From positions 157,386 to 221,385 of the forward strand of contig JAFKKN010000011.1 of assembly GCA_017305535.1 (NCBI GenBank): DNA of 64,000 bases. Direction: 5' to 3'. The notes under the pieces were generated by a model that worked only from the letters and a program-made list of their open reading frames with translations, searched no databases and had not been told where the DNA came from. Both the position numbers and the translations under genes were made by a program. Source of the DNA: Hyphomicrobiales bacterium. Its GTDB lineage: Bacteria; Pseudomonadota; Alphaproteobacteria; Rhizobiales; Xanthobacteraceae. This document shows positions 49,607-58,331 of the stretch, in pieces (within the stretch, counting starts at the first letter, position 1; each line of letters starts with the position of its first letter).

Positions 49607-50647
49607 ATGAGCAGCAATCCATACTATGGCCAGGAAGGCCACGGCCCTTACGAATTGATCGATATCGGCAACCTTGATCTCGAGGAGGGCGGCAGCCTTC
49701 CGGGCGTTCAGCTCGCGGTGGCGACACACGGCACGCTGAACGCGGCGAAAGACAACGCGATCCTCATTCCCACGTGGTACTCGGGAACGAGCAAGATCAT
49801 GGAGCAGGTCTATATCGGCAACGGCCGTGCGCTCGACCCGGCAAAGTACTTCATCATCGTCGTCAACCAGATCGGCAACGGGCTATCGACTTCGCCGCAC
49901 AACAGCAACGGCCCGAATTTCCCGAAGGTGCGGATCGGCGACGACGTGCGCGCCCAGCACAAGCTGGTGACCGATAAGTATGGTCTGAAAAGCCTTGCGC
50001 TGGTGGTCGGCGGCTCGATGGGTGCGCAACAGACCTATGAATGGGCCGTGCGCTATCCCGATTTCGTCAAGCGTGCCGCGCCGATCGCCGGTACGGCGAA
50101 GAACACCGAGCATGACTTCGTTTTTGCCGAGACGCTCTCGGAAGCCATTACGTCCGATCCCGGATACAACGGCGGCAAGTATGGTTCGCCCGCCGATGTC
50201 GCCGCAGGGCTCAAGCGTCACGCCAAGCTCTGGACCGTGATGGGGTGGAGCACGGAGTTTTTCCGCGAGGGAAGACACAAGGCGCTCGGCTTCGACTCGA
50301 TGCAAAGCTTCGTTGATACTTTCATGACCGGCTATTTCGCGCCGATGGACCCCAACGACCTGTTGGCCATGGCCTGGAAATGGCAGCGCGGCGATGTCAG
50401 CCGCAACACCGGCGGGGATCTCGCGGCGGCACTGGGGCGCGTCAAGGCGAAGACGTTCGTGATGCCGATCAGCCACGACATGTTCTTCCCGCCGACCGAT
50501 TGCGAGGTCGAGCAGCGGTTGATCCCCGGAAGCCAGTTCCGGCCGCTGAAAAGCGTGTGCGGACACTTAGGATTGTTCGGTGTCGATCCGGAATTGCTCG
50601 GGCAACTCGACGCGAACTTGAATGAGTTGCTGGCGACGCCGGCCTGA
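49607..50647 (+). CDS. Alpha/beta hydrolase, homoserine O-acetyltransferase (MetX)-like
   Basis: Alpha/beta-hydrolase-fold protein of 346 residues in the MetX-like group. The nucleophile is Ser137 in VVGGSMGAQQTYEW, the acid is Asp291 in PISHDMFFPP, and the base is His320 in VCGHLGLF, a spacing typical of MetX. NGRALDPAKYFIIVVNQIGN is the early family segment. It lacks obvious signs of a methionine-pathway context and sits between two Baeyer-Villiger monooxygenases, so hydrolysis or acyl transfer of a Baeyer-Villiger ester is the likely job. AAGGAAACG precedes its ATG. Confidence 0.86.
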   Translation: MSSNPYYGQEGHGPYELIDIGNLDLEEGGSLPGVQLAVATHGTLNAAKDNAILIPTWYSGTSKIMEQVYIGNGRALDPAKYFIIVVNQIGNGLSTSPHNSNGPNFPKVRIGDDVRAQHKLVTDKYGLKSLALVVGGSMGAQQTYEWAVRYPDFVKRAAPIAGTAKNTEHDFVFAETLSEAITSDPGYNGGKYGSPADVAAGLKRHAKLWTVMGWSTEFFREGRHKALGFDSMQSFVDTFMTGYFAPMDPNDLLAMAWKWQRGDVSRNTGGDLAAALGRVKAKTFVMPISHDMFFPPTDCEVEQRLIPGSQFRPLKSVCGHLGLFGVDPELLGQLDANLNELLATPA

Positions 50648-50674
50648 CCACGGCGGGTTCCAACCATTCGATAT

Positions 50675-50712
50675 GATCGAGGGCACGTTCCTGAGCGATC
50701 GTGCCCTCGATC
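50675..50712 (+). terminator. Hairpin after the hydrolase gene, possible terminator
   Basis: A perfect 13-base inverted repeat, GATCGAGGGCACG (50675-50687) and CGTGCCCTCGATC (50700-50712), with a 12-base loop. No T-run follows, so it is a weak intrinsic terminator at best, or a stability element. The rest of the gap to 51064 (about 350 bases) shows no gene. Confidence 0.5.
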
Positions 50713-51064
50713 GACCTGGTCTGGAGGCTGTTCGCCGATCAGCGAGTCATTCGACATCCAGAGAGGCTTTGGTGCGCTCATTGGCTGCGGGGCATCGGAA
50801 CGAGAGGGAGATTCCGAAAAACACCATCGGAGTGCGGGAACATTGATGCGTAACGCTATCTGTTCCTCGAAATGGGAGGAGCGGTGGCGGTGCAACGGAG
50901 GCCGAATAACGACCACCGTATCGTGACGCGGAATTTCGCCGATGATGGGCTGCCGCCGCGCGGGGCGGGGCAGCGGTTTTGAGGCTTGCGCTTTCGGGCG
51001 GCGGACATGATGCTGAGTGGCAAATCGTCCCGTCGGGACCAACCACAAAAGCAAGGAACGCCTC

Positions 51065-52738
51065 ATGCCCGCCAACCAGGCAAATGCCGTGAGAAGTCGC
51101 CTGTCCGAGGCTGACGTTTATGACGTCGTGATCGTCGGTGCTGGCTTCGCCGGAATGTACATGCTGCACCGGTTGCGGGGGCTGGGGCTGTCGGCGCGCG
51201 TTTTCGAGCAGGGCAGCGGCGTCGGCGGCACCTGGTACTGGAATCGCTATCCCGGCGCGCGCTGCGACGTCGAAAGCATGCAGTATTCCTATTCCTTCTC
51301 CGAGGAATTGCAGCAGGAATGGGAGTGGAGCGAGCGGTATGCGCCGCAACCCGAAATCCTGCGTTACGCCAATCACGTTGCTGATCGGTTCGATCTGAGG
51401 TCCGACATCCAATTCGACACCCGCGTCGAGCGCGCGGTGTTCGATGAAGACGCGCGCGATTGGTCGGTCACCATCGCGGGCGGAAAGATCGTCCGGGCGC
51501 AATTCGTGGTGCTTGCGACGGGGTGTCTCTCCAATGCGCGTATGCCCGATTTCAAGGGACTCCCGGACTTCGCGGGCGAAGTTTATCATACCGGTCATTG
51601 GCCGCACGAGCCGGTGGATTTCACCGGCAAGCGCGTGGCGGTGATCGGGACCGGATCGTCGGGCATTCAGTCGATTCCGATCATTGCCGGTCAGGCGAGC
51701 GAACTCACCGTCTTTCAGCGCACGCCCAACTTCAGCGTGCCGGCGCGCAATGCGCCGTTGTCGCGGGAGGAGCGCGATTTCTTCCGCGCCAACTATGCGG
51801 AGATTCGTCGCAAGGCGCGTGAGGAAATGCGCAATGGCATTTACCAGGAATTGCCCGAGAAAGGTGCGCTGGAGGAGAGCGCCGATGAGCGAAATGCGCG
51901 CTATGGCGCGCGATGGGACAAAGGTGGCCTGACCTTCACCGCGACCTACAACAACATCGCACTCGACAAGGCCGCCAACGACACCGCCGCCGATTTCGTT
52001 CGCGACAGGATCGCGGAGATCGTCAAGGACCCCGAGGTCGCGAAGCTGCTACAGCCCAATGACCATCCGATCGGGTCGAAGCGGATCTGCGTCGATACCG
52101 ATTATTTTGCGACCTACAACCGCGACAACGTCAAACTGGTCGACGTCAGAGCCAATCCGATCGAGGAGATTCGTCCGCACGGACTCGAGGCTGGCGGCAA
52201 GATTTACGACTTCGACGTGCTGGTGCTCGCCACCGGCTTCGATGCCATGACCGGTTCGGTCGCCAGGATCGATATCAAGGGGCGGGCAGGGCAAACGCTC
52301 AACGAGAAGTGGGAAGCCGGTCCACGCACGTACCTCGGCCTGATGAGCGAAGGATTTCCCAATCTGTTCGTCATCACCGGGCCGGGCAGTCCATCGGTGT
52401 TGAGCAACATGATCGTCTCGATCGAGCAGCACGTCGACTGGATCGCCGATTGCCTCGTTTACATGCGTGCGAACGGGCTCGATTGCATGGAGGCGACACG
52501 CGCCGCGGAGGATAACTGGGTTGCCCACGTCAATGAAGTGGCACATGGGACGCTCTTTCCGCAGGCCAACTCGTGGTACATGGGCGCCAACATTCCCGGC
52601 AAGCCGCGCATCTTCATGCCCTATATCGGAGGCGTCGGCGTCTACCGCCAGATCTGCAACGACGTGGCTGCAAAAGGCTATGAGGGCTTTGCGATGGGAG
52701 CTGCCGCGCCGGTGCGGCGGGCAGCTGCGTCGTCCTAG
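51065..52738 (+). CDS. Baeyer-Villiger / flavin-containing monooxygenase 2
   Basis: FAD/NADPH monooxygenase of 557 residues from the ATG at 51065, with AAGGAACG upstream. FAD motif GAGFAG is at residues 25-30, the Baeyer-Villiger fingerprint at 169-180 (FAGEVYHTGHWP), and the NADPH motif GTGSSG at 195-200. These are exactly the same positions as in the monooxygenase at 47.9 kb, so the two are paralogues without gaps over the first 200 residues. It ends in an extra Ala/Arg-rich tail. It probably oxidises a ketone related to, but different from, that of the first enzyme. A convergent gene follows; the 98 bases between hold nothing notable. Confidence 0.92.
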   Translation: MPANQANAVRSRLSEADVYDVVIVGAGFAGMYMLHRLRGLGLSARVFEQGSGVGGTWYWNRYPGARCDVESMQYSYSFSEELQQEWEWSERYAPQPEILRYANHVADRFDLRSDIQFDTRVERAVFDEDARDWSVTIAGGKIVRAQFVVLATGCLSNARMPDFKGLPDFAGEVYHTGHWPHEPVDFTGKRVAVIGTGSSGIQSIPIIAGQASELTVFQRTPNFSVPARNAPLSREERDFFRANYAEIRRKAREEMRNGIYQELPEKGALEESADERNARYGARWDKGGLTFTATYNNIALDKAANDTAADFVRDRIAEIVKDPEVAKLLQPNDHPIGSKRICVDTDYFATYNRDNVKLVDVRANPIEEIRPHGLEAGGKIYDFDVLVLATGFDAMTGSVARIDIKGRAGQTLNEKWEAGPRTYLGLMSEGFPNLFVITGPGSPSVLSNMIVSIEQHVDWIADCLVYMRANGLDCMEATRAAEDNWVAHVNEVAHGTLFPQANSWYMGANIPGKPRIFMPYIGGVGVYRQICNDVAAKGYEGFAMGAAAPVRRAAASS

Positions 52739-52836
52739 GTCGGACCCGCAATCGGGGGCGATCGCACGCCGATCCGCCGCCCGCGCGGTCGGCAACCCTT
52801 CTGTTCAGGCGTCAGGCGGAAGGGATGGTGGTTCCG

Positions 52837-53268
52837 TTATCCGGCGTTGGCCGTGAAGCCCGCCGCATCGATGCCGGCGATGGCGCAGGTTTCGTCGTTG
52901 TCCGATGTGTCGCCGCTGATGCCGACCGCGCCGAGCAGGGCGCCGCTCGCATCGAGGATCAGTACGCCGCCGGGCACCGGCACCAGCGCGCCCTGCACCA
53001 GCGTGTTCACCGCGCTGATGAAGTACGCCTGCTCCTGCGCTCGTTTGAAGATGGCCCGTGAACCCATGCCGAGCGACAGCGCGCCATAGGCTTTGCCGTG
53101 CGCGATTTCGCCGCGCTTCAGGCTGGTGCCGTCCTGCGCCGCGAAGGCTTTCATGCAGCCGCGTGCGTCCAGCACGGCGACGGCCAGCGGGTTCAGCTTT
53201 TTCTCAAGCCCCTTCGCGAGCGCGGCATCGACAATCTTGCGGGCGGCGTCGAGCGTTAGATCGGTCAT
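52837..53268 (-). CDS. GlcG/HbpS family protein (DUF336)
   Basis: Small protein of 143 residues from the ATG at 53268, preceded by GAAGGGGAATC. Family segments are LAVAVLDARGCMKAF, AYGALSLGMGS and VPGGVLILDASGALLGAVG. HbpS binds haem in Streptomyces and GlcG is encoded with glycolate oxidase, but most members have no known role. It has no visible signal peptide. It is divergent from a crotonase with 122 bases between. In catabolic clusters such proteins often accompany oxidative enzymes. Confidence 0.85.
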   Translation of the reverse strand: MTDLTLDAARKIVDAALAKGLEKKLNPLAVAVLDARGCMKAFAAQDGTSLKRGEIAHGKAYGALSLGMGSRAIFKRAQEQAYFISAVNTLVQGALVPVPGGVLILDASGALLGAVGISGDTSDNDETCAIAGIDAAGFTANAG

Positions 53269-53390
53269 GATGTGATTCCCCTTCCAACCCCGTGATTTAC
53301 GAATTGGCGGATGTATTGTCGAGGGGACAGCGATCGCGATCTGTGCTAACCAGCAGAGACATTTCATCGCGCCATTCCAAGCATAGTACC

Positions 53391-54185
53391 ATGACTGCGA
53401 CCGCCTCCAACGACGATCTGCTTTACACCGTGACCGATGGCATCGGTCGCATCACCTTCAATCGGCCGCAAGCGCGTAACGCCATGACGTTCGCGATGTA
53501 CGAGCGGCTCGCTGAAATCTGTCAGGCCGCCAACACCGACCGCTCGATCAAGGTGCTGATCCTCACCGGCGCCGGGGACAGGGCATTCGCGTCCGGCACC
53601 GACATCTCGCAATTTCGTGCCTTCAAATCGCCGCAGGATTCCCTGGATTATGAAGCGCGGATCGACCGTGTGTTCGGCGCGCTGGAATCCTGCCGTGTGC
53701 CGACCATCGCGGCCATCGCCGGCGCCTGCACCGGCGGTGGCGCTGGTCTCGCGGCCTGCTGCGATATGCGGATCGGCACCGCATCCGCGCGCATCGGTTT
53801 TCCCATTGCGCGGACGCTCGGCAATTGCCTGTCGATGTCGAATATCAGCCGTCTGGTGGCGTTGCTCGGCGCCGCGCGCACCAAGGATATCATCTTCACG
53901 GCAAGGTTGATCGAAGCGCCGGAAGCGCTGGCGCTTGGTCTGCTCAATGAGGTTGTGCCGGATGTCGATGCGTTGCAGCACCGCGCGGGCGAATTGGCGC
54001 AATTGCTGGCGGGCCATGCGCCGTTGACGCTGGAAGTCACCAAGGAAGCGGTGCGTCGGTTGCGGCTGAACCTCACACGTGACGAAGGCGAGGACCTGAT
54101 CCTCAAAGCCTATATGAGCGCCGATTTCCGCGAGGGCATGGACGCCTTTCTCACCAAGCGCAAGCCGGTTTGGAAAGGCGAATGA
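53391..54185 (+). CDS. Crotonase-fold protein with altered active site
   Basis: Enoyl-CoA hydratase/isomerase superfamily protein of 264 residues from the ATG at 53391; an upstream open frame is unsupported. The oxyanion segments AFASGTDISQFRAF and GACTGGGAGLAACCD are in place. The first catalytic Glu position reads Ile (IGFPIARTLG), and the second reads Asp (ARTKDIIFTA), so ordinary hydration is doubtful; an isomerase or other crotonase reaction is possible. The C-terminus GMDAFLTKRKPVW is normal. It converges on the LysR gene with a short 25-base gap. Confidence 0.85.
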   Translation: MTATASNDDLLYTVTDGIGRITFNRPQARNAMTFAMYERLAEICQAANTDRSIKVLILTGAGDRAFASGTDISQFRAFKSPQDSLDYEARIDRVFGALESCRVPTIAAIAGACTGGGAGLAACCDMRIGTASARIGFPIARTLGNCLSMSNISRLVALLGAARTKDIIFTARLIEAPEALALGLLNEVVPDVDALQHRAGELAQLLAGHAPLTLEVTKEAVRRLRLNLTRDEGEDLILKAYMSADFREGMDAFLTKRKPVWKGE

Positions 54186-54210
54186 CCTGATCGCAAGTGA
54201 GTATCGCAAG

Positions 54211-55113
54211 TCAGTCGCTGCGATCCTTCATGCTGGCAACAAGCCTCTGAGCGATGTAGGCCGCCGAAGGCGAGACGTTGCGCGAGGCCAGTTGAACAAG
54301 CGTGACCTGCGTGGCTTCGAGACGCTTGTCCCGAAGCGGAACGGCGATCAGCGTTCCGGCGTTCAGTTCGGGCGCCGCGGCTTCCCGGGGCAGGAATGTT
54401 GCCAGCCCGGTTTGAGCGACGGTGGCGCGCGCGAAAGCCAGCGAATTGGTTTCGTTGCAGAGTTCAAGCTGGATGTTCGCCTGCGCGCAGGCCCGATCGA
54501 TCTCCTGTCGAATGCCGAACGATGGGTCCGGGAGAACGACACGTAGTCCGGCGCAATCCTTGATCGTGCAGGATCGCTTGCCTGCGAGGCTGTGATCCGG
54601 CGCCACCATCACGCAGAGCGATTGGCGCATGTGGGCCAGCTCGATCAGGTCGCGACGCGGGGCGCGGCCGAAAACGAATCCGAGATCGACCTCGTGCCGG
54701 CTGATCATGTCTGCGACGGCCCGCGATCCGACCGCCGTGACCGACGTTGAGATGCCGGGATGGTCGTGGTCCAGATGGGCGACGAACTCCGACAGGAAGC
54801 TGGCGAGCAAACCCTCGACGGTCGCGATCTTGACGTGGCCGCGCTGAAGCGCGTCGAATTCCTCGACCTGGTTGCGGATACGCTCCAGCCGCGTCTGATT
54901 CTCGATCGCGTAGCGATAGAGCAGGTTTCCGGCATCGGTCAGGCTCATGCCGCGGGCGCCACGCTCGAACAGTTTTGCCGACAGTTCGTCCTCTAGTCCC
55001 TGAATCTGCCGGCTGATGGCGCTTGGCGCGATGCGAAGCGACTCTGCCGCTTGCTTGATCGAACCGCGCTCCGTGACCTCCCGGAAATACCGGATCGACG
55101 TCGATTCAATCAT
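54211..55113 (-). CDS. LysR-family transcriptional regulator
   Basis: LysR-type regulator of 300 residues from the ATG at 55113; the longer frame to 55173 enters the promoter region. The helix-turn-helix is in the first 65 residues (FREVTERGSIKQAAESLRIA, then PSAISRQIQGLEDEL), and the remainder is the periplasmic-binding-like effector domain. It is transcribed divergently from the third Liv transporter, the classic LysR arrangement, and is the expected activator of that transport operon with the transported compound or a metabolite as co-inducer. Confidence 0.9.
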   Translation of the reverse strand: MIESTSIRYFREVTERGSIKQAAESLRIAPSAISRQIQGLEDELSAKLFERGARGMSLTDAGNLLYRYAIENQTRLERIRNQVEEFDALQRGHVKIATVEGLLASFLSEFVAHLDHDHPGISTSVTAVGSRAVADMISRHEVDLGFVFGRAPRRDLIELAHMRQSLCVMVAPDHSLAGKRSCTIKDCAGLRVVLPDPSFGIRQEIDRACAQANIQLELCNETNSLAFARATVAQTGLATFLPREAAAPELNAGTLIAVPLRDKRLEATQVTLVQLASRNVSPSAAYIAQRLVASMKDRSD

Positions 55114-55198
55114 GCGTTTCAGTCCTTTGGCGGTATTTTCAGGTATGATCAAAAAGCGATCGTTGCGATGCACAACGTTCTAATTTTTAGATCGATCG

Positions 55199-55226
55199 CT
55201 TCGAATTTCAATGCTTTTATTCGAAA
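55199..55226. promoter_or_regulatory. Candidate LysR-binding region in the liv3 divergent promoter
   Basis: Two TTCGAA palindromes at 55200-55205 and 55220-55225 have starts exactly 20 bases (about two helical turns) apart, in an AT-rich part of the 168-base gap between the LysR start and the binding-protein start. Spaced like this they could be bound by one regulator tetramer. This is a suggestion from pattern alone. Confidence 0.4.
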
Positions 55227-55281
55227 TTTGGATTTGCCATGCTTCCGGCAAGCAATGCGCCCGACCAATGGAGGATCCCGA

Positions 55282-56499
55282 ATGATGGCTCGTTTTCTGC
55301 TCCGCTATGCGCGTCTGCCGAGTTCGCTTCTTGTGGCGGCGGGCTTGGCATTGTCTGCATCCGCCGCGCTCGCGCAGGATGTCATCAAGTTCGGTGCGCC
55401 GTTGCCGCTGACGGGGCCGCTTGCGCCCGAAGCCGTCAAACAGCAGCAGGGCTATGATTTGTGGGCCGAGCAGGTCAACAAGGCCGGCGGCATTGCGGTG
55501 GGCGATAAGAAGTACAAGGTCGAGATCGTCTATTCGGACTATCAGTCCAACACGCCCCGCGCGGTGCAGACCACCGAGCAGATGATCAGTCAGGGCGGCG
55601 TGAACTTCATGTTCAGCCCGTTCGGGTCCGGTGCGGCCAAGGCAGCGAGCAGCGTCTCCGAGCGCTACAAGATGCCGACCATCGCCTCCACCGCGTCCTC
55701 GGCGCAGGTTTACGATCAGGGCTACAAATATCTGTTCGGCACCTTCACCCCGAACGATACGCTGACGACGCCGTTGACCAAGATCGTCAAGGCGAAAGCC
55801 CCCAACGTGAAGAAGGTCGCGATCCTCGCGCGCAACGACCTGTTCCCGCTGGCGATCGCGCAGGAGATGGAGAAGTCGGCGAAGGAGAACGGCTTCGAGG
55901 TCGTTTACTTCGAGAAGTATGCCATCGGTACGCTCGATCATTCCGCGACGCTGTCGCAGATCAAGACCCAGGCGCCGCAGTGGATCTTCGTCACCGGCTA
56001 CATCAACGACCTGCTGCTGGTGCGCAAGCAGATGACCGATCAGCAGATCAAGGCCGATGTGGTGTCGATGATCGCGGGTCCCGCCTATCAGGAATTCATC
56101 GATGCGGCCGGGCCGGGCGGCGAGAACATCACCAGCGCAGCGTGGTGGCATCCGGCCGCGCAGTACAGCGGCAAGGATATTTTCGGCACGACGGCGAACT
56201 ACGTGAAATTGTTCCGCGAGAAGTTCAAGTCCGATCCGGATTACGCGCAGGCATCGGCGTCGGTGTCGGGCGCGCTGTTCCAGATGGCGATCGAAAAGGC
56301 CGGCACGCTCGACAAGGAGAAGGTGCGCGACGCGCTGGCCGCGACCGACGTGATGACGTTCTGGGGTCCGGTGAAGTTCGGTGCAACCGGTCAGATCAAT
56401 TCGCTCGAACCGCCGGTGTTCCAGTTGCAGGGCGGCAAGGCCGTGGTGCTCTCGCCCGACATCATCAAGCAGGGCGAATTCAAGCTCGGCGTCAACTGA
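55282..56499 (+). CDS. Liv-type ABC transporter substrate-binding protein
   Basis: Periplasmic binding protein of 405 residues from the ATG at 55282, which has GGAGG seven bases upstream; the frame is open far upstream through the promoter, which is spurious. Signal peptide: basic start, then SSLLVAAGLALSASAALA, cleavage after residue 31. The mature part starts QDVIKFGAPLPLTGPLAPEA, the standard first strand of LivJ/K-type proteins. It is first in the third Liv operon, followed by permeases and ATPases in the order H, M, G, F. The substrate is unknown. Confidence 0.92.
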   Translation: MMARFLLRYARLPSSLLVAAGLALSASAALAQDVIKFGAPLPLTGPLAPEAVKQQQGYDLWAEQVNKAGGIAVGDKKYKVEIVYSDYQSNTPRAVQTTEQMISQGGVNFMFSPFGSGAAKAASSVSERYKMPTIASTASSAQVYDQGYKYLFGTFTPNDTLTTPLTKIVKAKAPNVKKVAILARNDLFPLAIAQEMEKSAKENGFEVVYFEKYAIGTLDHSATLSQIKTQAPQWIFVTGYINDLLLVRKQMTDQQIKADVVSMIAGPAYQEFIDAAGPGGENITSAAWWHPAAQYSGKDIFGTTANYVKLFREKFKSDPDYAQASASVSGALFQMAIEKAGTLDKEKVRDALAATDVMTFWGPVKFGATGQINSLEPPVFQLQGGKAVVLSPDIIKQGEFKLGVN

Positions 56500-56532
56500 C
56501 GACATCGAACGGATCGAACGCGAGAACCCGAC

Positions 56533-57399
56533 ATGCTTGCAGCCCAGATTCTGATCAATGCCTTGGTGCTGGGCTGCCTCTATGCATGCATCGCCATCGG
56601 GTTCTCGTTGGTCTGGGGCGTCTTGAACGTCATCAACCTGATCCACGGCTCCTTCATCGTGCTTGGAGCCTACCTCGCATGGAGCCTGTACCAGGGCCTT
56701 CACATTTCGCCCTGGTACTCGCTGGCGGTGGCCGCGCCGCTGTTCTTCGTGTTCGGCTACGTGATCCAGCGTCTCATCCTGAACAGGGTGATCACCGCGC
56801 CGGTGTTGGTCACGCTGACGCTGACGTTCGGGCTCGACCTGATTCTGAACAACGCGATGATCTATTACTTCAAGGCCGACTATCGGAAACTGACACTGAC
56901 GCCACCGATGGGATCGATTTCGATCTTTGACGTCGTGGTGCCGGTGGATCGGCTGATCGCGACCGTCGCGGCGCTGGCGCTGACCGGCGTACTCTATCTG
57001 ATCCTGCGCCGTCTGCGTGTCGGGCGCGCCATTGTTGCGGTCAGGCTTGATCGCGATGCCGCGGTCCTGATGGGCGTCAACGTCAATTCGATTTATGCCA
57101 TCGCGTTCGGGCTGGGCGCGGCGCTGGCGGGATGTGCCGGTGTCCTCATGGCGCTGATCTTTCCGATCTCGCCGCTGACCTCCACAGCCTATCTCGGCAA
57201 GGCATTCGTGGTTTGCGTGCTCGGCGGTCTTGGCAGCGTGTCGGGCGCATTGGCTGGAGGAATTCTGCTGGCTTTGATCGAAGGTGTCGGCTCGACCATG
57301 ATCGGACCGGCCCACGCGACGACGCTGTCGTTTGTGCTGCTGATCGTGTTCCTGATCCTGAGGCCCCAGGGCTTGCTTGGCCGGAAGGGCTTCGAATGA
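56533..57399 (+). CDS. livH: Liv-type ABC transporter permease (LivH family)
   Basis: Inner-membrane permease of 288 residues. INALVLGCLYACIAIGFSLV and NVINLIHGSFIVLGAY are the LivH N-terminal segments, and VLGGLGSVSGALAGGILLAL the ATPase-contact loop. It begins 34 bases after the binding-protein stop and overlaps livM by four bases. Confidence 0.92.
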   Translation: MLAAQILINALVLGCLYACIAIGFSLVWGVLNVINLIHGSFIVLGAYLAWSLYQGLHISPWYSLAVAAPLFFVFGYVIQRLILNRVITAPVLVTLTLTFGLDLILNNAMIYYFKADYRKLTLTPPMGSISIFDVVVPVDRLIATVAALALTGVLYLILRRLRVGRAIVAVRLDRDAAVLMGVNVNSIYAIAFGLGAALAGCAGVLMALIFPISPLTSTAYLGKAFVVCVLGGLGSVSGALAGGILLALIEGVGSTMIGPAHATTLSFVLLIVFLILRPQGLLGRKGFE

Positions 57400-58331
57400 C
57401 CCGCGCGAATCTGATCCTGCTGGCGTTGATCGCCTGCATTGCCGCGCTGCCGCTGTTTGGTGGCGCATATACGCTGCGCCTGGGGACCATCGCGTGCATG
57501 TACGCGATCATGGCGCTGTCGTGGAACGTGGTCGGTGGCTTCGCCGGCTACCCGTCATTCGCGACCGCGGCCTTCTTCGGGCTTGGTGCCTATATTGGCG
57601 GCGTCCTGCTGGCTCGCGGCGCACCGCTGACAATGGCAATCCCGATCGCGGGCATCGGATCGTTCCTGATCGCAGCTTTGCTCGGTGCGGCGCTGCTGCG
57701 CCTGCGCGGCCACTATTTCGCGATCGCCAGCCTGTCGTTGATCGAGGTGTTCCGCGAACTGGTCAATAACGCCACCGATCTGACTGGTGGCGGCATGGGC
57801 CTCAACATTCCGCTGGCGGCCAGCGCGGGCGTGATGGCCGATGCGACGTTCTTCTTTTACCTGATGTGGGGTGTGTTGCTTGTCACCGCCGCGATGGTGA
57901 TCGCGGTCTCGATGTCCAAGCTCGGCTTCGGCCTGTCCTGCATCATGCAGAACGAGACGGCCGCCAATATGGTCGGGCTCAACACCACGCTTTACAAGAG
58001 CATTGCCTTCGGCCTGTCTGCCTGCTTCGTCGGTGCCGCCGGCGGCGTTTATGCCGCGTGGGTGCACTACATCGATCCGTCGGACGTGTTCGACATCCTT
58101 TATTCGGTCAAGCCGATCGTGATGGCGTTGATCGGCGGCTTGGGATCGCCGCTGGGCGTGACCATCGGCGCCTTCGTCTATCTTGGCCTCGAGGAAGTGG
58201 TCTGGCGCAACTACATCCAGATTCACAGCGGTGTGCTCGGCGTCCTGATCGTTCTCCTGTTGCTGTTCCTGCCGCATGGGCTGACATCGCTGCGCGGATG
58301 GCGGTTGTGGGGGAGGGCGAAGAATGTCTGA
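57396..58331 (+). CDS. livM: Liv-type ABC transporter permease (LivM family)
   Basis: Inner-membrane permease of 311 residues from the ATG that overlaps the livH stop. NVVGGFAGYPSFATAAFFGL, LRGHYFAIASLSLIEVFREL and ALIGGLGSPLGVTIGAFVYL are LivM segments, with the first carrying a less common GYPSF in place of GQFSL. It overlaps livG by eight bases. Confidence 0.91.
   Translation: MTRANLILLALIACIAALPLFGGAYTLRLGTIACMYAIMALSWNVVGGFAGYPSFATAAFFGLGAYIGGVLLARGAPLTMAIPIAGIGSFLIAALLGAALLRLRGHYFAIASLSLIEVFRELVNNATDLTGGGMGLNIPLAASAGVMADATFFFYLMWGVLLVTAAMVIAVSMSKLGFGLSCIMQNETAANMVGLNTTLYKSIAFGLSACFVGAAGGVYAAWVHYIDPSDVFDILYSVKPIVMALIGGLGSPLGVTIGAFVYLGLEEVVWRNYIQIHSGVLGVLIVLLLLFLPHGLTSLRGWRLWGRAKNV

Noticed and set aside
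49607..50647. Calling this gene metX (homoserine O-acetyltransferase)
   Set aside because: The fold and triad fit, but the context is two Baeyer-Villiger monooxygenases and there is no methionine gene nearby; many MetX-like proteins are general hydrolases.
53345..53360. GCTAACCAGCAGAG near the crotonase at 53.4 kb as another operator
   Set aside because: Only the left half CTAAC is present; the right half reads CAGAG, so the palindrome is absent.
55180..57468. A 762-codon minus-strand open frame
   Set aside because: Antisense to the third Liv binding protein and permease, whose signal peptide and motifs are unmistakable.
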